From Xanthomonas melonis (GTDB lineage: Bacteria > Pseudomonadota > Gammaproteobacteria > Xanthomonadales > Xanthomonadaceae): a stretch of 64,000 bases of DNA. A model generated the notes under the pieces. It worked only from the letters and a program-made list of their open reading frames with translations. It searched no databases and was not told the DNA's origin. This document shows positions 9,045 to 17,055 of the stretch, piece after piece. Each line of letters starts with the position of its first letter. Positions within the stretch are counted from its first letter, which is position 1. The DNA lies in assembly GCF_020783655.1 (NCBI RefSeq), contig NZ_JAJGQH010000002.1, forward strand, positions 309,232 to 373,231, read 5' to 3'. Position numbers and translations under genes: made by a program.

Positions 9045-10178
9045 ATGGATATCGGCTACTTCCTGAAGCTGATGACCGAAAAGAATGCCTCGGACATGTT
9101 CTTGACCACCGGCGCGCCGGTCTACATCAAGATCGAAGGCAAGCTCTACCCGCTCGGCAATACGGGGTTGCCGCCGGGAATGGTCAAGAAAATCGCCTAC
9201 TCGCTGATGGACGAAGGCCAGGTGCCGCAGTTCGAGCGCGAGCTCGAGCTGAACATGGCCATCGCCCTGCCCGACGCCGGCCGCTTCCGCGTGAACGTGT
9301 TCAAGCAGCGCGGCGAGGTGGGCATGGTGATCCGCGCCATCCGCAGCCGGATTCCCAGCATCGAGGAGCTCAACCTGCCGCAGGTGCTCAAGGACGTCAT
9401 CATGACCCCGCGTGGGCTGGTGCTGGTGGTGGGCTCGACCGGCTCGGGCAAGTCGACTTCGCTGGCCTCGATGATCGACCACCGCAACAGCACTACCACC
9501 GGACACATCCTCACCATCGAGGACCCGATCGAATATCTGCACAAGCACAAGATGTCGATCGTGAACCAGCGCGAGGTCGGTCTGGATACCCACGCCTTCC
9601 AGAGCGCGCTGAAGAACGCCATGCGCGAGGCGCCGGACGTGATCCTGATCGGCGAGATCCTGGATGCCGAGACCATGGAGGCGGCCATCGCGTTCGCCGA
9701 GACCGGGCACCTGTGCCTGGCGACACTGCACTCCAACAACGCCGACCAGACCATCGAGCGCATCCTCAACTTCTTCCCGGAAAGCGCGCACAAGAACGTG
9801 TTGATGAATCTGGCGCTGAACCTGCGCGCGGTGATCTCCCAGCGCTTGGTCAAGGGCGTGGACGGGCGCCGCCGGCCGGCCACCGAGGTGCTGCTCAACA
9901 CGCCGATGATCCGCGACCTGCTGCGGCGCGGCCAGGTGCACGAGGTCAAGCAGGCCATGGAGGAATCGCTGGAAGAAGGCATGCAGACCTTCGATCAATG
10001 CCTGTTCCGCATGGTCAAGTCGGGCGAGATCGAGCAGGAAGAAGCGTTGCGCGCAGCCGATTCGCGCGACGGCCTGGCGTTGAAGTTCCGCCTGTCCGAA
10101 GGCGGCTCCGGCGAACACGATCCGTATGCCGATTACGAGGCGGCTGCGGCACCGAAGATCAGTCACGGATTCATTTGA
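9045..10178 (+). CDS. pilU: Type IV pilus retraction accessory ATPase PilU
   Basis: Cytoplasmic hexameric ATPase of the PilT/PilU family that supports pilus retraction and twitching. It has 377 residues: N-terminal PAS-like part (MDIGYFLKLMTEKNASDMFL), Walker A GSTGSGKS at 130-137, Asp box near TIEDPIEY, Walker B around DVILIGEI and His box GHLCLATLHSNN. PilU rather than PilT is favoured by its length, the N-terminus and the SGEIEQEEALRAADS tail. The Walker B region reads GEILDAETM, where PilT-type proteins usually have GE-x-R-D. Start ATG 9045, with GGGGAA about 8 bases upstream. No pilT is adjacent in this window. Confidence 0.9.
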   Translation: MDIGYFLKLMTEKNASDMFLTTGAPVYIKIEGKLYPLGNTGLPPGMVKKIAYSLMDEGQVPQFERELELNMAIALPDAGRFRVNVFKQRGEVGMVIRAIRSRIPSIEELNLPQVLKDVIMTPRGLVLVVGSTGSGKSTSLASMIDHRNSTTTGHILTIEDPIEYLHKHKMSIVNQREVGLDTHAFQSALKNAMREAPDVILIGEILDAETMEAAIAFAETGHLCLATLHSNNADQTIERILNFFPESAHKNVLMNLALNLRAVISQRLVKGVDGRRRPATEVLLNTPMIRDLLRRGQVHEVKQAMEESLEEGMQTFDQCLFRMVKSGEIEQEEALRAADSRDGLALKFRLSEGGSGEHDPYADYEAAAAPKISHGFI

Positions 10179-10828
10179 TCGGTTCGGCCGGGCTGAGCGG
10201 TGGTCTTGTGGTGTTGGGAGCTGTTGGCTTCTGGTCGTCGAGGGTAGGCGCCGATGCGACAGCCCCCCCCTCATCCGCCCCTGCGGGGCACCTTCTCCCG
10301 CAGGCGGGAGAAGGAGATCGGTAGTCCTGCGGTCGCTTTGGGGACGCTGCCTTGCCTGCGCCATTCGGTGCCAGGCCACTGGGATAGGCCGCTCATCTGC
10401 GAGGTCGGCGCGATCTCTCCCCCCTCATCCGCCCCTGCGGGGCACCTTCTCCCGCAGGCGGGAGAAGGAGATCGGTGGCCGTGCGGTCGCTTTGGGGGCG
10501 CTGCCTTGCCTGAGCCGTTCGGTGGCAGGCCGCTGCTAACGGCGCTCTTCTGCAAGGTCGACGCCCCCCCTCATCCGCCCCTGCGGAGCACCTTCTCCCG
10601 CAGGCGGGAGAAGGAAAAAAGCGGTGGCCGCGTGGTGTTCCAGGGTGCCGGCGTCGAAACGTTGAAACCTGTATTGCGGTGCCGGCCTGCATTGCGCTGT
10701 CGGCTTGTACTGCGCTGTCGGCCACGCGTGGCGACATCCGCCCGGATCGGGTGCGTGCCTGCTTGCCCTTCTCCCGTTCTACGGGAGAAGGTGCCCGAAG
10801 GGCGGATGAGGGCTGCAACGCTGCGCCC
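10179..10828. repeat. Cluster of palindromic repeats (three tandem copies plus one inverted)
   Basis: This 650-bp gap holds three near-identical units whose cores start at 10271, 10425 and 10571. Each runs TCATCCGCCCCTGCGGGGCA, then CCTTCTCCCG, then CAGGCGGGAGAAGG, with two nested hairpins. The sequence after the core is also shared between copies 1 and 2 (TGCGGTCGCTTTGGG, GCTGCCTTGCCTG), so the tandem period is about 146-154 bp. A fourth core in reverse orientation lies at about 10768-10812. Short repeats of GCTGTCGGC type occur near 10680-10725. The cluster lies beyond the ends of the converging pilU and maiA genes. No protein gene is supported here. Confidence 0.85.
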
Positions 10829-11491
10829 CTACACCACCGCGTCGACCTGCTTTTCCGGTCGCGCCGCGTCGAAGGCCGGTAACTGCAGGCAGGCCTGCTC
10901 GATGCGCCGCAGGGTCGGATAGGGCGCCAGGTCGACTTCGAACCGGTGCGCGTTGTAGAGCTGCGGAATCAGCACGCAATCGGCCAGGCCGGGCGTATCG
11001 CCATGACAGAAGCGCCCGGTCCGCGCATCGCGCGCCAGCTGGGTTTCCAGCGCCGCGAAGCCGCGCTCCATCCAGAGCCGCGTCCACTGCTGGCGTCGTG
11101 TGGCGTCCAGCGTGAACTCTCGTTCCAGCACCTGCATGACGCGCAGGTTGTTGAGCGGGTGCACATCGCAGGCGATGAGCTGGGCCAGCGCGCGCACCCG
11201 GGCGCGCTCGGCGGGCGCGCCCGGCAGCAATGCCATGGTGTCTGCGAACGCCTCTTCCAGATAGTCCAGGATTGCCAGCGACTGCGTGATCACCACCTCG
11301 CCATGCCGCAAGGTGGGCACCAATTCCTGCGGATTGAGTTGTGCATAGGCAGGCGCATGCTGCTCGCCACCGTCGCGCACCAAATGTACTGGGCGGGCGA
11401 TGTAGTCCAGCGCCTTCAACCCGAGCCCGATGCGCACGCGATAGGCCGCGCTGGAACGCCAGTACGAAAACAGTTCCAGGGCCGCGCTCAT
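10829..11491 (-). CDS. maiA: Maleylacetoacetate isomerase (zeta-class GST)
   Basis: Glutathione-dependent isomerase converting maleylacetoacetate to fumarylacetoacetate in tyrosine catabolism. It has 220 residues, the normal length. The N-terminal thioredoxin-like part begins LELFSYWRSSAAYRVRIGL, carrying the zeta-class SxxS active-site motif (SYWRSSAAYR), followed by NPQELVPTL and QSLAILDYLEE; the C-terminal part is the helical GST domain. Start ATG 11491 is set by similarity; the longer upstream frame lies within the antisense of the neighbour. It is 31 bp downstream of a fumarylacetoacetate-hydrolase-family gene on the same strand, so the last two steps of the pathway are encoded together. 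Confidence 0.93.
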   Translation of the reverse strand: MSAALELFSYWRSSAAYRVRIGLGLKALDYIARPVHLVRDGGEQHAPAYAQLNPQELVPTLRHGEVVITQSLAILDYLEEAFADTMALLPGAPAERARVRALAQLIACDVHPLNNLRVMQVLEREFTLDATRRQQWTRLWMERGFAALETQLARDARTGRFCHGDTPGLADCVLIPQLYNAHRFEVDLAPYPTLRRIEQACLQLPAFDAARPEKQVDAVV

Positions 11492-11522
11492 ACGCGAGCG
11501 CCCGCCGCCGCTGCGCCGCAGG

Positions 11523-12512
11523 TCACGGCAGCGGCTGCCGTTCGACGCGCTGCTCGATCGCGCCGAAGAGGCTGCTGCCGTCGGCGGCGAACATCTCGAT
11601 GCGCACCTCGTCGCCGAAGGACATGAACGGGGTACTCGGCTTGCCGTCGCGCAAGGTCTCCACCACGCGCTGTTCGGCGAAACACGAGGCACCCAGCGTC
11701 GTGTCCTGGTTGGCGATGGTGCCGGAGCCCACGATCGTACCGGCCGACAGCGGCCGGGTCTTGGCGGCATGCGCCACCAACTGGGCAAAGTCGAACTGCA
11801 TGTCGTTGCCGGCCTCCGGCGCGCCGAACCAGGCGCCGTTGACGTGGGTCACCAGCGGCAGATGCACCTTGTTGCCGCGCCAGGCATCGCCCAGTTCGTC
11901 GGGGGTGATGAACACCGGCGACAGCGCCGAACGCGGCTTGGACTGCAGGAAGCCGAACCCCTTGCCGAGCTCGGCCGGGATCAGGTTGCGCAGCGAGACA
12001 TCGTTGACCAGGCCGATCAGCTGGATGTGCGCGGCCGCCTGCTCGGCCGAGGCCCCCATCGGCACGTCGTCGGTGATGACCACCAGCTCGGCCTCCAGAT
12101 CGATGCCGTACTCCTCGCTGACCACCTTGATGGCATCGCGCGGGCCGTAGAACCCGGCACTGGTGGCCTGGTACATCAACGGGTCGGTATAGAAGCTCTC
12201 GGGCACCTCCGCATTGCGTGCGCGGCGTACCCGCTCCACGTGCGGCAGGTAGGCGCTGCCGTCGACGAATTCGTAGGCGCGCGGCAGCGGCGCGGCCAGT
12301 GCCTGCGGATCCAGGTCGAACACGCCATCGGCGCTGCCGTCCTCCAGCGCATCGGCCAGGGCATTCAGCCGCGGCGCGATGTTGCTCCAGTCTTCCAGCG
12401 CACGCTGCAGGGTGGCGGCGATGCCGGTGGCGCGGACCGCCTTGCCCAGGTCGCGCGAGACCACGATCAGGCTGCCATCACGGCCGCCTTCCTTCAGGGA
12501 ACCTAGCTTCAT
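11523..12512 (-). CDS. Fumarylacetoacetate hydrolase family protein
   Basis: Expected to split fumarylacetoacetate into fumarate and acetoacetate. It has 329 residues, shorter than the eukaryotic enzyme (about 420) but usual for the bacterial form paired with maiA. Family marks are VPESFYTDPLMYQATSAGF, the acidic metal ligands within EEYGIDLEAELVVITDD, and VGSGTIANQD near the C-terminus. The start is ATG 12512 (MKLGSLKEGG) with AGGAAG 5-10 bases upstream; earlier in-frame starts add an unrelated leader. Only the operon context argues for tyrosine catabolism, because FAH-fold proteins act on several diketo acids. Confidence 0.85.
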   Translation of the reverse strand: MKLGSLKEGGRDGSLIVVSRDLGKAVRATGIAATLQRALEDWSNIAPRLNALADALEDGSADGVFDLDPQALAAPLPRAYEFVDGSAYLPHVERVRRARNAEVPESFYTDPLMYQATSAGFYGPRDAIKVVSEEYGIDLEAELVVITDDVPMGASAEQAAAHIQLIGLVNDVSLRNLIPAELGKGFGFLQSKPRSALSPVFITPDELGDAWRGNKVHLPLVTHVNGAWFGAPEAGNDMQFDFAQLVAHAAKTRPLSAGTIVGSGTIANQDTTLGASCFAEQRVVETLRDGKPSTPFMSFGDEVRIEMFAADGSSLFGAIEQRVERQPLP

Positions 12513-12887
12513 GATCTTCCTGTGCAGTGACGGGTTGGCCGATTGTACGGCCTGCCGCAACATCCGTTACACCTGAAACAGCTGAAGCGTGGCCTACTGC
12601 GAATCCCGCTTTTTGTGCAGCGCGCCAAACACGCGTACACTTGCCGGGTCTGCATGCGGCCGTCCGTTTCCCTCTGGGACCGCCGGCGAGGCCAGGATCG
12701 GTCGATCCGCTCGCCCGCCCCACCCGACGCCTTTCGTGGTGCCGACAAACCCGTCGCGTCCTATCGGGTTGATCCACCATCTCGCAGCGCGGTTCACGGG
12801 AACGCTCCGAGCCTCACCTTTTTGCATCTGCAATGCGTTCGCGCTCCGGGCCCGGCCTGGCGGCGGCGCTTTACTTGGAGCTTCCTG
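12513..12887. other. Divergent promoter region and long rhlE leader
   Basis: 375 bp between the divergent FAH gene and rhlE. It holds a convincing plus-strand promoter (see 12613-12641) and then about 240 bases of untranslated leader. No gene is supported. Confidence 0.55.
12613..12641 (+). promoter_or_regulatory. Sigma-70-type promoter for rhlE
   Basis: TTGTGC at 12613-12618 and TACACT at 12636-12641 with a 17-bp spacer, pointing to rhlE. Start of transcription would be near 12648, giving a leader of about 240 bases. Confidence 0.5.
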
Positions 12888-14270
12888 ATGTCATTCGAAT
12901 CCCTGGGCCTTGCGCCCTTCCTGCTGCGCGCATTGGCCGAGCAGGGCTACGAGACCCCCACCCCGATCCAGCAGCAGGCGATCCCGCTGGTGCTGGAAGG
13001 CCACGACCTGCTGGCCGGTGCGCAGACCGGCACCGGCAAGACCGCGGCGTTTGGCCTGCCGCTGCTGCAACACCTGGGCACCTCGCCGCAGGCCGTCAAC
13101 GGCCCGCGCAAGCCGCGCGCGCTGATCCTGACCCCCACCCGCGAACTGGCTACCCAGGTGCATGACAGCCTGCGCGGCTACAGCAAATACCTGCGCATCC
13201 CCAGCGCGGTGATCTACGGCGGCGTGGGCATGGGCAACCAGCTCGATGCGCTGCGCCGTGGCGTTGACCTGCTGATCGCCTGCCCGGGCCGCCTGATCGA
13301 CCATATCGAACGCCGCAGCGTGGACCTGTCCGGCATCGAGGTGCTGATCCTGGACGAGGCCGACCGCATGCTGGACATGGGCTTCCTGCCCTCGATCAAG
13401 CGCATCCTGGGCAAGCTGCCGCGCCAGAACCGCCAGACCCTGCTGTTCTCGGCGACCTTCGAGGAGAACATCAAGCAGCTGGCGCTGGAATTCATGCGCA
13501 ACCCGATGCAGGTGCAGGTCACCCCGAGCAACACCGTGGCCGAGAGCATCACCCACCGTGTGCACCCGGTCGATGGCGCGCGCAAGCGCGACCTGCTGCT
13601 GCACCTGCTGGCGCAGGACAGCCGCGAGCAGACCCTGGTGTTTGCGCGCACCAAGCACGGCAGCGACAAGCTGGCGCTGTTCCTGGAGAAGTCGGGTATC
13701 AAGACCGCGGCGATCCACGGCAACAAGAGCCAGGGCCAGCGCATGCGCGCATTGAGCGACTTCAAGGCTGGCCGGGTGACCGTGCTGGTGGCCACCGATA
13801 TCGCCGCGCGCGGCATCGATATCGACCAGCTGCCGAAGGTCATCAACTACGACCTGCCGATGGTGGCCGAGGACTACGTGCACCGCATCGGTCGCACCGG
13901 CCGTAACGGTTCCACCGGCGAGGCGATTTCGCTGGTGGCCCAGGACGAGGCCAAACTGCTGCGCCAGATCGTGCGCATGCTGGGCCGCGATGTGGAAATC
14001 CGCGACGTGCCAGGCTACGAGCCCCAGACCCCGATCCGCTGGGGCAACAGCGCGCCGGGCCGTGCCGAGCAGCCCGGTGGCGAGCGCGCACCGCGCAAGA
14101 GCCATGCCCGTCGTCCGCACGGCGAGGCGCCGCGCCATGCGCATGCAGGTCCGAAGAAGCCCGGCGGCCAGCGCAACGGCGGTCCGCGTCAGGCCAACGC
14201 CGGTACGGGTGCAGGACGGCGCGACGGCGGACGTGGCGGCAACGGCCGTCCGGCCAACCGCGGCGTCTGA
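12888..14270 (+). CDS. rhlE: DEAD-box ATP-dependent RNA helicase RhlE
   Basis: Cytoplasmic RNA helicase acting in ribosome maturation and RNA turnover. It has 460 residues. Motifs in order: Q motif (about 22-33), Walker A AQTGTGKT (45-52), PTRELATQ, DEAD in DEADRMLDMGF, SAT in FSATF, then helicase domain 2 with ARGIDIDQLP and HRIGRTGR. The tail after about residue 375 is Arg/Gly/His-rich and disordered, as in RhlE proteins, and probably binds RNA. ATG 12888 is preceded by TTGGAG about 10 bases upstream; the frame opens earlier but only the part from MSFESLGLAP is family-like. An intrinsic terminator follows 20 bases after the stop. Confidence 0.95.
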   Translation: MSFESLGLAPFLLRALAEQGYETPTPIQQQAIPLVLEGHDLLAGAQTGTGKTAAFGLPLLQHLGTSPQAVNGPRKPRALILTPTRELATQVHDSLRGYSKYLRIPSAVIYGGVGMGNQLDALRRGVDLLIACPGRLIDHIERRSVDLSGIEVLILDEADRMLDMGFLPSIKRILGKLPRQNRQTLLFSATFEENIKQLALEFMRNPMQVQVTPSNTVAESITHRVHPVDGARKRDLLLHLLAQDSREQTLVFARTKHGSDKLALFLEKSGIKTAAIHGNKSQGQRMRALSDFKAGRVTVLVATDIAARGIDIDQLPKVINYDLPMVAEDYVHRIGRTGRNGSTGEAISLVAQDEAKLLRQIVRMLGRDVEIRDVPGYEPQTPIRWGNSAPGRAEQPGGERAPRKSHARRPHGEAPRHAHAGPKKPGGQRNGGPRQANAGTGAGRRDGGRGGNGRPANRGV

Positions 14271-14290
14271 ACGTTGCGCCTCGGTTGACC

Positions 14291-14320
14291 ACAAGGGCCG
14301 CGATGCGGCCCTTGTTTCGT
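14291..14320 (+). terminator. Rho-independent terminator of rhlE
   Basis: Perfect 11-bp stem ACAAGGGCCGC / GCGGCCCTTGT around a GAT loop (14291-14315), followed by TTCGT. Confidence 0.75.
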
Positions 14321-14405
14321 GCGTCCCTGCCCGACCGAGCCCTTGCGTGATCCGGCGCGGTGCCGGTGCACGCCCTTCCCTCTCACTGCTTGCCGAATCA
14401 TCGCC

Positions 14406-14759
14406 ATGGACATCTTCAAGGTATTCACCCTGGAAGCCGCGCACCGGCTTCCGAATGTGCCGCCTGGGCACAAATGCGCCCGCCTGCACGGGCATTCGTT
14501 TCGGGTCGAACTGCATGTCAGCGGCGAACCGGGCGCAGAGACCGGCTGGATCATGGACTTCGGCGACATCAAGGCGGCCTTCCAGCCGATCTACGAGCGC
14601 CTGGACCACCACTATCTCAACGACATCGAGGGACTGGAGAACCCGACCAGCGAGCGGCTGGCGATCTGGATCTGGAACCAGCTCAAGCCGGCACTGCCGC
14701 AGCTGAGCGAGATCGTGGTGCATGAGACCTGCACCTCCGGCTGCCGTTATCGCGGTTGA
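14406..14759 (+). CDS. queD: 6-carboxy-tetrahydropterin synthase QueD
   Basis: Zinc enzyme making 6-carboxy-5,6,7,8-tetrahydropterin from dihydroneopterin triphosphate, an early step towards preQ0 and tRNA queuosine. It has 117 residues, full length. Zinc ligands are H13 (AAHRL), H28 and H30 (LHGHS); catalytic residues are C24 and the D67/H68/E107 group (LDHHY, HETCTSG). Start ATG 14406 ([10 protein letters not shown]), as the upstream extension is not conserved in type. It stands alone between two terminators. Other queuosine genes are not in the window. Confidence 0.93.
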   Translation: MDIFKVFTLEAAHRLPNVPPGHKCARLHGHSFRVELHVSGEPGAETGWIMDFGDIKAAFQPIYERLDHHYLNDIEGLENPTSERLAIWIWNQLKPALPQLSEIVVHETCTSGCRYRG

Positions 14760-14780
14760 TCCCTGCGCACTTGCACTACC

Positions 14781-14812
14781 CGAGGCCGCCGTACGGGCGG
14801 CCTTGTCGTTTT
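14781..14812 (+). terminator. Rho-independent terminator of queD
   Basis: Stem AGGCCGCC (14783-14790) with GGCGGCCT (14796-14803), then TGTCGTTTTAG. Confidence 0.7.
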
Positions 14813-14879
14813 AGCGACCTCGCCAAACCCTTGAATCCAAAGACATTCCAAAGACGTTTTGAAAAACTTCAGGAAACGT

Positions 14880-14918
14880 GTTGCGTTGCAGCAATCGCGG
14901 TGTATGCTGCAACGCAAC
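14880..14918 (+). promoter_or_regulatory. Phasin promoter overlapped by a 14-bp inverted repeat (PhaR-type operator candidate)
   Basis: GTTGCGTTGCAGCA at 14880-14893 is repeated exactly in reverse complement at 14905-14918, 11 bases apart. A possible promoter is embedded: TTGCGT (14881-14886), 16-bp spacer, TATGCT (14903-14908). The arm contains TGCGTTGCAGCA, resembling the TGC/GCA-rich sites reported for the polyhydroxyalkanoate-sensing repressor PhaR in other proteobacteria; that assignment is inference. Confidence 0.6.
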
Positions 14919-14950
14919 AAACGGTCACGGCTTTCCCCAAGGGGTTCGCA

Positions 14951-15286
14951 ATGTCGGCGCAGTTCGAAAACAGCTTCACCAGTCAGTTCGCCTCTGCGGC
15001 AGCACGCGCCAACCAGTTGGCGTTGGACACGCTGGAGCAGAACGTCAACGCGACCACCCGCTTCTTCGGTGAGTTCGCACAGGCCCGCGATCTGGGGGCC
15101 TACCAGACACTCTGGCCGAAAGGACTGCAAGTGGCCCGCGACAACCTGGAACGGCTGGCATCGGCCAACCAGGAAGTGGTCGGGATGGGGCTGAAGATGT
15201 CCGGCGAATTCGGACAATTCGCCAAGCAACACTTCGAACACGGCGGCGATCCGGCTGGCGCGAGCGCCAAGAGCCGGCGCAGGTAA
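14951..15286 (+). CDS. Phasin family protein
   Basis: A 111-residue amphipathic helical protein with the phasin pattern: SFTSQFASAAARANQLALDTLEQN followed by FFGEFAQARDLGAYQTLWPKGLQVARDNLERLASANQEVVGMGLKMSGEF split over the rest. Phasins coat polyhydroxyalkanoate granules and limit their coalescence; in strains without granules they can have stress roles. ATG 14951 is preceded by AAGGGG about 8-13 bases upstream. A strong inverted repeat covers its promoter and two unusual hairpins lie in its 3' region, so both ends of this transcript look regulated. No PHA synthase gene is in the window. Confidence 0.85.
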   Translation: MSAQFENSFTSQFASAAARANQLALDTLEQNVNATTRFFGEFAQARDLGAYQTLWPKGLQVARDNLERLASANQEVVGMGLKMSGEFGQFAKQHFEHGGDPAGASAKSRRR

Positions 15287-15373
15287 CGGCCAACACAATT
15301 CAGCGTCTTTGCATGGGTCCCTCCCCCCATGCAATCCGGCCCGACAGATCCCTCCCTCTGTCGGGCTTTTTTA
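15287..15373 (+). ncRNA. Candidate small RNA or regulatory 3' UTR with twin hairpins sharing a C-rich loop
   Basis: Two perfect hairpins follow the phasin stop. The first is GCATGGG-TCCCTCCC-CCCATGC at 15311-15332. The second is GCCCGACAGA-TCCCTCCC-TCTGTCGGGC at 15339-15366, ending in six T. The stems are unrelated but the 8-base loops are identical. C-rich loops of this kind are the pairing sites of the Xanthomonas small RNA sX13, and here they are complementary to G-rich Shine-Dalgarno-like sequence. The RNA could be processed from the phasin mRNA or have its own start; no separate promoter is evident. Confidence 0.5.
15339..15373 (+). terminator. Rho-independent terminator of the phasin transcript
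   Basis: Ten-base-pair stem GCCCGACAGA/TCTGTCGGGC with loop TCCCTCCC, followed directly by TTTTTTA. Confidence 0.9.
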
Positions 15374-15583
15374 TTGCCGCCTGCCGCTGGCATGGAGGCG
15401 CTGCGTACGGGCCGCGGCTGCGGCCCGGCAGGCCGCGGTCAGTGGGCAACGATGGCGAAGACGGCCGCACAGGAAGCCAGCGCACGGCGGCGCGGACGCA
15501 GCCCACCAGCGGCGGCGGCTCCGCTCGACCATGGCTGATCCGGCTGCCGGTGTGGACGCGGCATGCGCACAGCCCACCTGGGC

Positions 15584-16258
15584 CTACACCGGCAACCGCA
15601 GCTCCTGCGCCTGGCTGGCGGCATCGGCGCCGGGGCGCCAGCGGATCCGTCCCCAGCACGGCATCGCCAGCCGTTGGCCGAGCATGCCGATGTTCTCCTC
15701 GATGCGCTCCATCTGCGGATCCACTTCGTTGGCGATCCAGCCGATGCACTCCACTCCATCGGCGGCGATGGCCGCCGCGGTCAGGCGCGCATGGTTGATG
15801 CAGCCCAGCCGTACGCCGACCACCAGCACCACCGGCAGACGCAGCGCGCGCACCAGGTCTGCCTGATCCAGCGCTGCGCTCAGCGGCGCGGCCCAGCCGC
15901 CGACGCCTTCGACCACCACCTGCTGCGCCTGCGCACGCAACTGCGCGAAGGCATGGACGAGCGGCTCCAGCGACAGGCTCACCCCTACCTCGGCGGCAGC
16001 CAGTTCCGGCGCCAACGGTGCGGGCAAGGCATAGGGGTTGAGCGTGGCGTAGTCCGGCTGCGGATTGCTGGCCGCCTGCAACGCCAGCGCATCCTCGTTG
16101 CGCCAGCCCTGCGGGGTGTGGTCGCAGCCGCTGGCGACCGGCTTCATCCCCACCGCGGTGTGCCCGCGTGCGCGCAGGGCATGCAGCAGGGCGGTGCTGG
16201 CCATGGTCTTGCCGATGCCGGTATCGGTGCCGGTGACATAGAACGCCGGGAACTGCAT
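15584..16258 (-). CDS. bioD: Dethiobiotin synthetase BioD
   Basis: ATP-dependent carboxylase closing the ureido ring of dethiobiotin from 7,8-diaminopelargonate in biotin synthesis. It has 224 residues, usual length. The P-loop is GTDTGIGKT (residues 10-18), with KPVASG for substrate and VVVEGVGGWAAPLS as the second conserved block. Start ATG 16258 (MQFPAFYVTG); the longer frame to 16588 is only translation of the heptad repeats upstream and is rejected. It is isolated from other bio genes here. Confidence 0.94.
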   Translation of the reverse strand: MQFPAFYVTGTDTGIGKTMASTALLHALRARGHTAVGMKPVASGCDHTPQGWRNEDALALQAASNPQPDYATLNPYALPAPLAPELAAAEVGVSLSLEPLVHAFAQLRAQAQQVVVEGVGGWAAPLSAALDQADLVRALRLPVVLVVGVRLGCINHARLTAAAIAADGVECIGWIANEVDPQMERIEENIGMLGQRLAMPCWGRIRWRPGADAASQAQELRLPV

Positions 16259-16572
16259 GCGCCTTGATCCTGCGGCTGCGCCGCGATTGCCGTGAGGGCG
16301 CGCAGCATAACGCGGGTGTGTGCGGCGGAATCGGGAATCGGGAATCGGGAATCGGGATTCGGGATTCGGGATTCGGGATTCGGGATTCGGGAACGGATCG
16401 GATCGGATCGGATCTGGATCTGGATCTGGATCTGGATCTGGATCTGGATCGTCAGCCTTTGACATGCTTGCCCGGATGGCGATGCTGCTGGAGAACAGCG
16501 TCCGCCGCGGCGGCGCGTTGCGGCCGTTCCGGTCGCAACGCCGCGACAGACCCCGGCTGTTAAACTTCGCGC
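16259..16572. repeat. bioD-msrC gap with heptad and GGATCT tandem repeats
   Basis: Divergent 314-bp region. 16327-16394 is a run of GGGAATC then GGGATTC heptads. 16395-16450 changes to GGATC (three copies) and GGATCT (about six copies plus a partial one). The heptads belong to the family seen at other gaps in this window; the hexamer run is a simple microsatellite. No gene is supported. Confidence 0.85.
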
Positions 16573-17055
16573 ATGTTCGCCACCTCATCGCTGACCGGCA
16601 GCAAGCCGGAACAATATGCCCAGCTCACCGCGCAGGCCCAGGCCCTGGTGCACGGCGAGCCGGACCGGATCGCCAATGCCGCCAACCTGGCAGCGCTGAT
16701 CTTCCACGCGCTGCCATCGTTGAACTGGGCCGGCTTCTACTTCTACGACGGACGTGAGCTGGTGGTGGGGCCGTTCCAGGGCCTGCCGGCCTGCGTGCGC
16801 ATCCCGCTGGACAAGGGCGTCTGCGGCGCGGCTGCCAGCACCCGACAGACCCAGCGCATTGCCGACGTGGATGCGTTCCCCGGGCATATCGCCTGTGATT
16901 CGGCATCGCGTTCGGAGCTAGTGATCCCATTGGTCAAGGGCGACGCACTGATCGGCGTGCTGGACCTGGACAGTCCGGAGCTGGACCGCTTCGACGGCGA
17001 GGATCAACGCGGCCTGGAAGCGATCGCGCAGGTGTTCGTGAGCGCAGTGGCGTGA
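16573..17055 (+). CDS. msrC: Free methionine-(R)-sulfoxide reductase (GAF-domain MsrC)
   Basis: Cytosolic GAF-fold enzyme reducing free L-methionine-(R)-sulfoxide. It has 160 residues, full length. The three family cysteines are C74 (LPACVRIP), C84 (KGVCGAA) and C108 (HIACDS), matching the catalytic and resolving set of fRMsr proteins; NWAGFYFYD and SELVIPL are further signatures. Its stop overlaps the following GTG start (GTGA), so the next protein is probably co-translated. Confidence 0.92.
   Translation: MFATSSLTGSKPEQYAQLTAQAQALVHGEPDRIANAANLAALIFHALPSLNWAGFYFYDGRELVVGPFQGLPACVRIPLDKGVCGAAASTRQTQRIADVDAFPGHIACDSASRSELVIPLVKGDALIGVLDLDSPELDRFDGEDQRGLEAIAQVFVSAVA

Noticed and set aside
10262..10812. 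CRISPR or insertion sequence
   Set aside because: Only three tandem copies with similar, not unique, intervals, and no transposase or cas gene; fits palindromic repeat elements.
12891..14723. 610-residue minus-strand frame over rhlE and queD
   Set aside because: Shadow frame of rhlE; crosses two genes and a terminator.
16327..16450. CRISPR-like array
   Set aside because: Units are 5-7 bases with no spacers; these are simple tandem repeats.
15584..16588. N-terminally extended bioD with DPDPDP and IPNPESR repeats
   Set aside because: The extension is translation of the GGATCT and heptad repeats; family similarity starts at ATG 16258.
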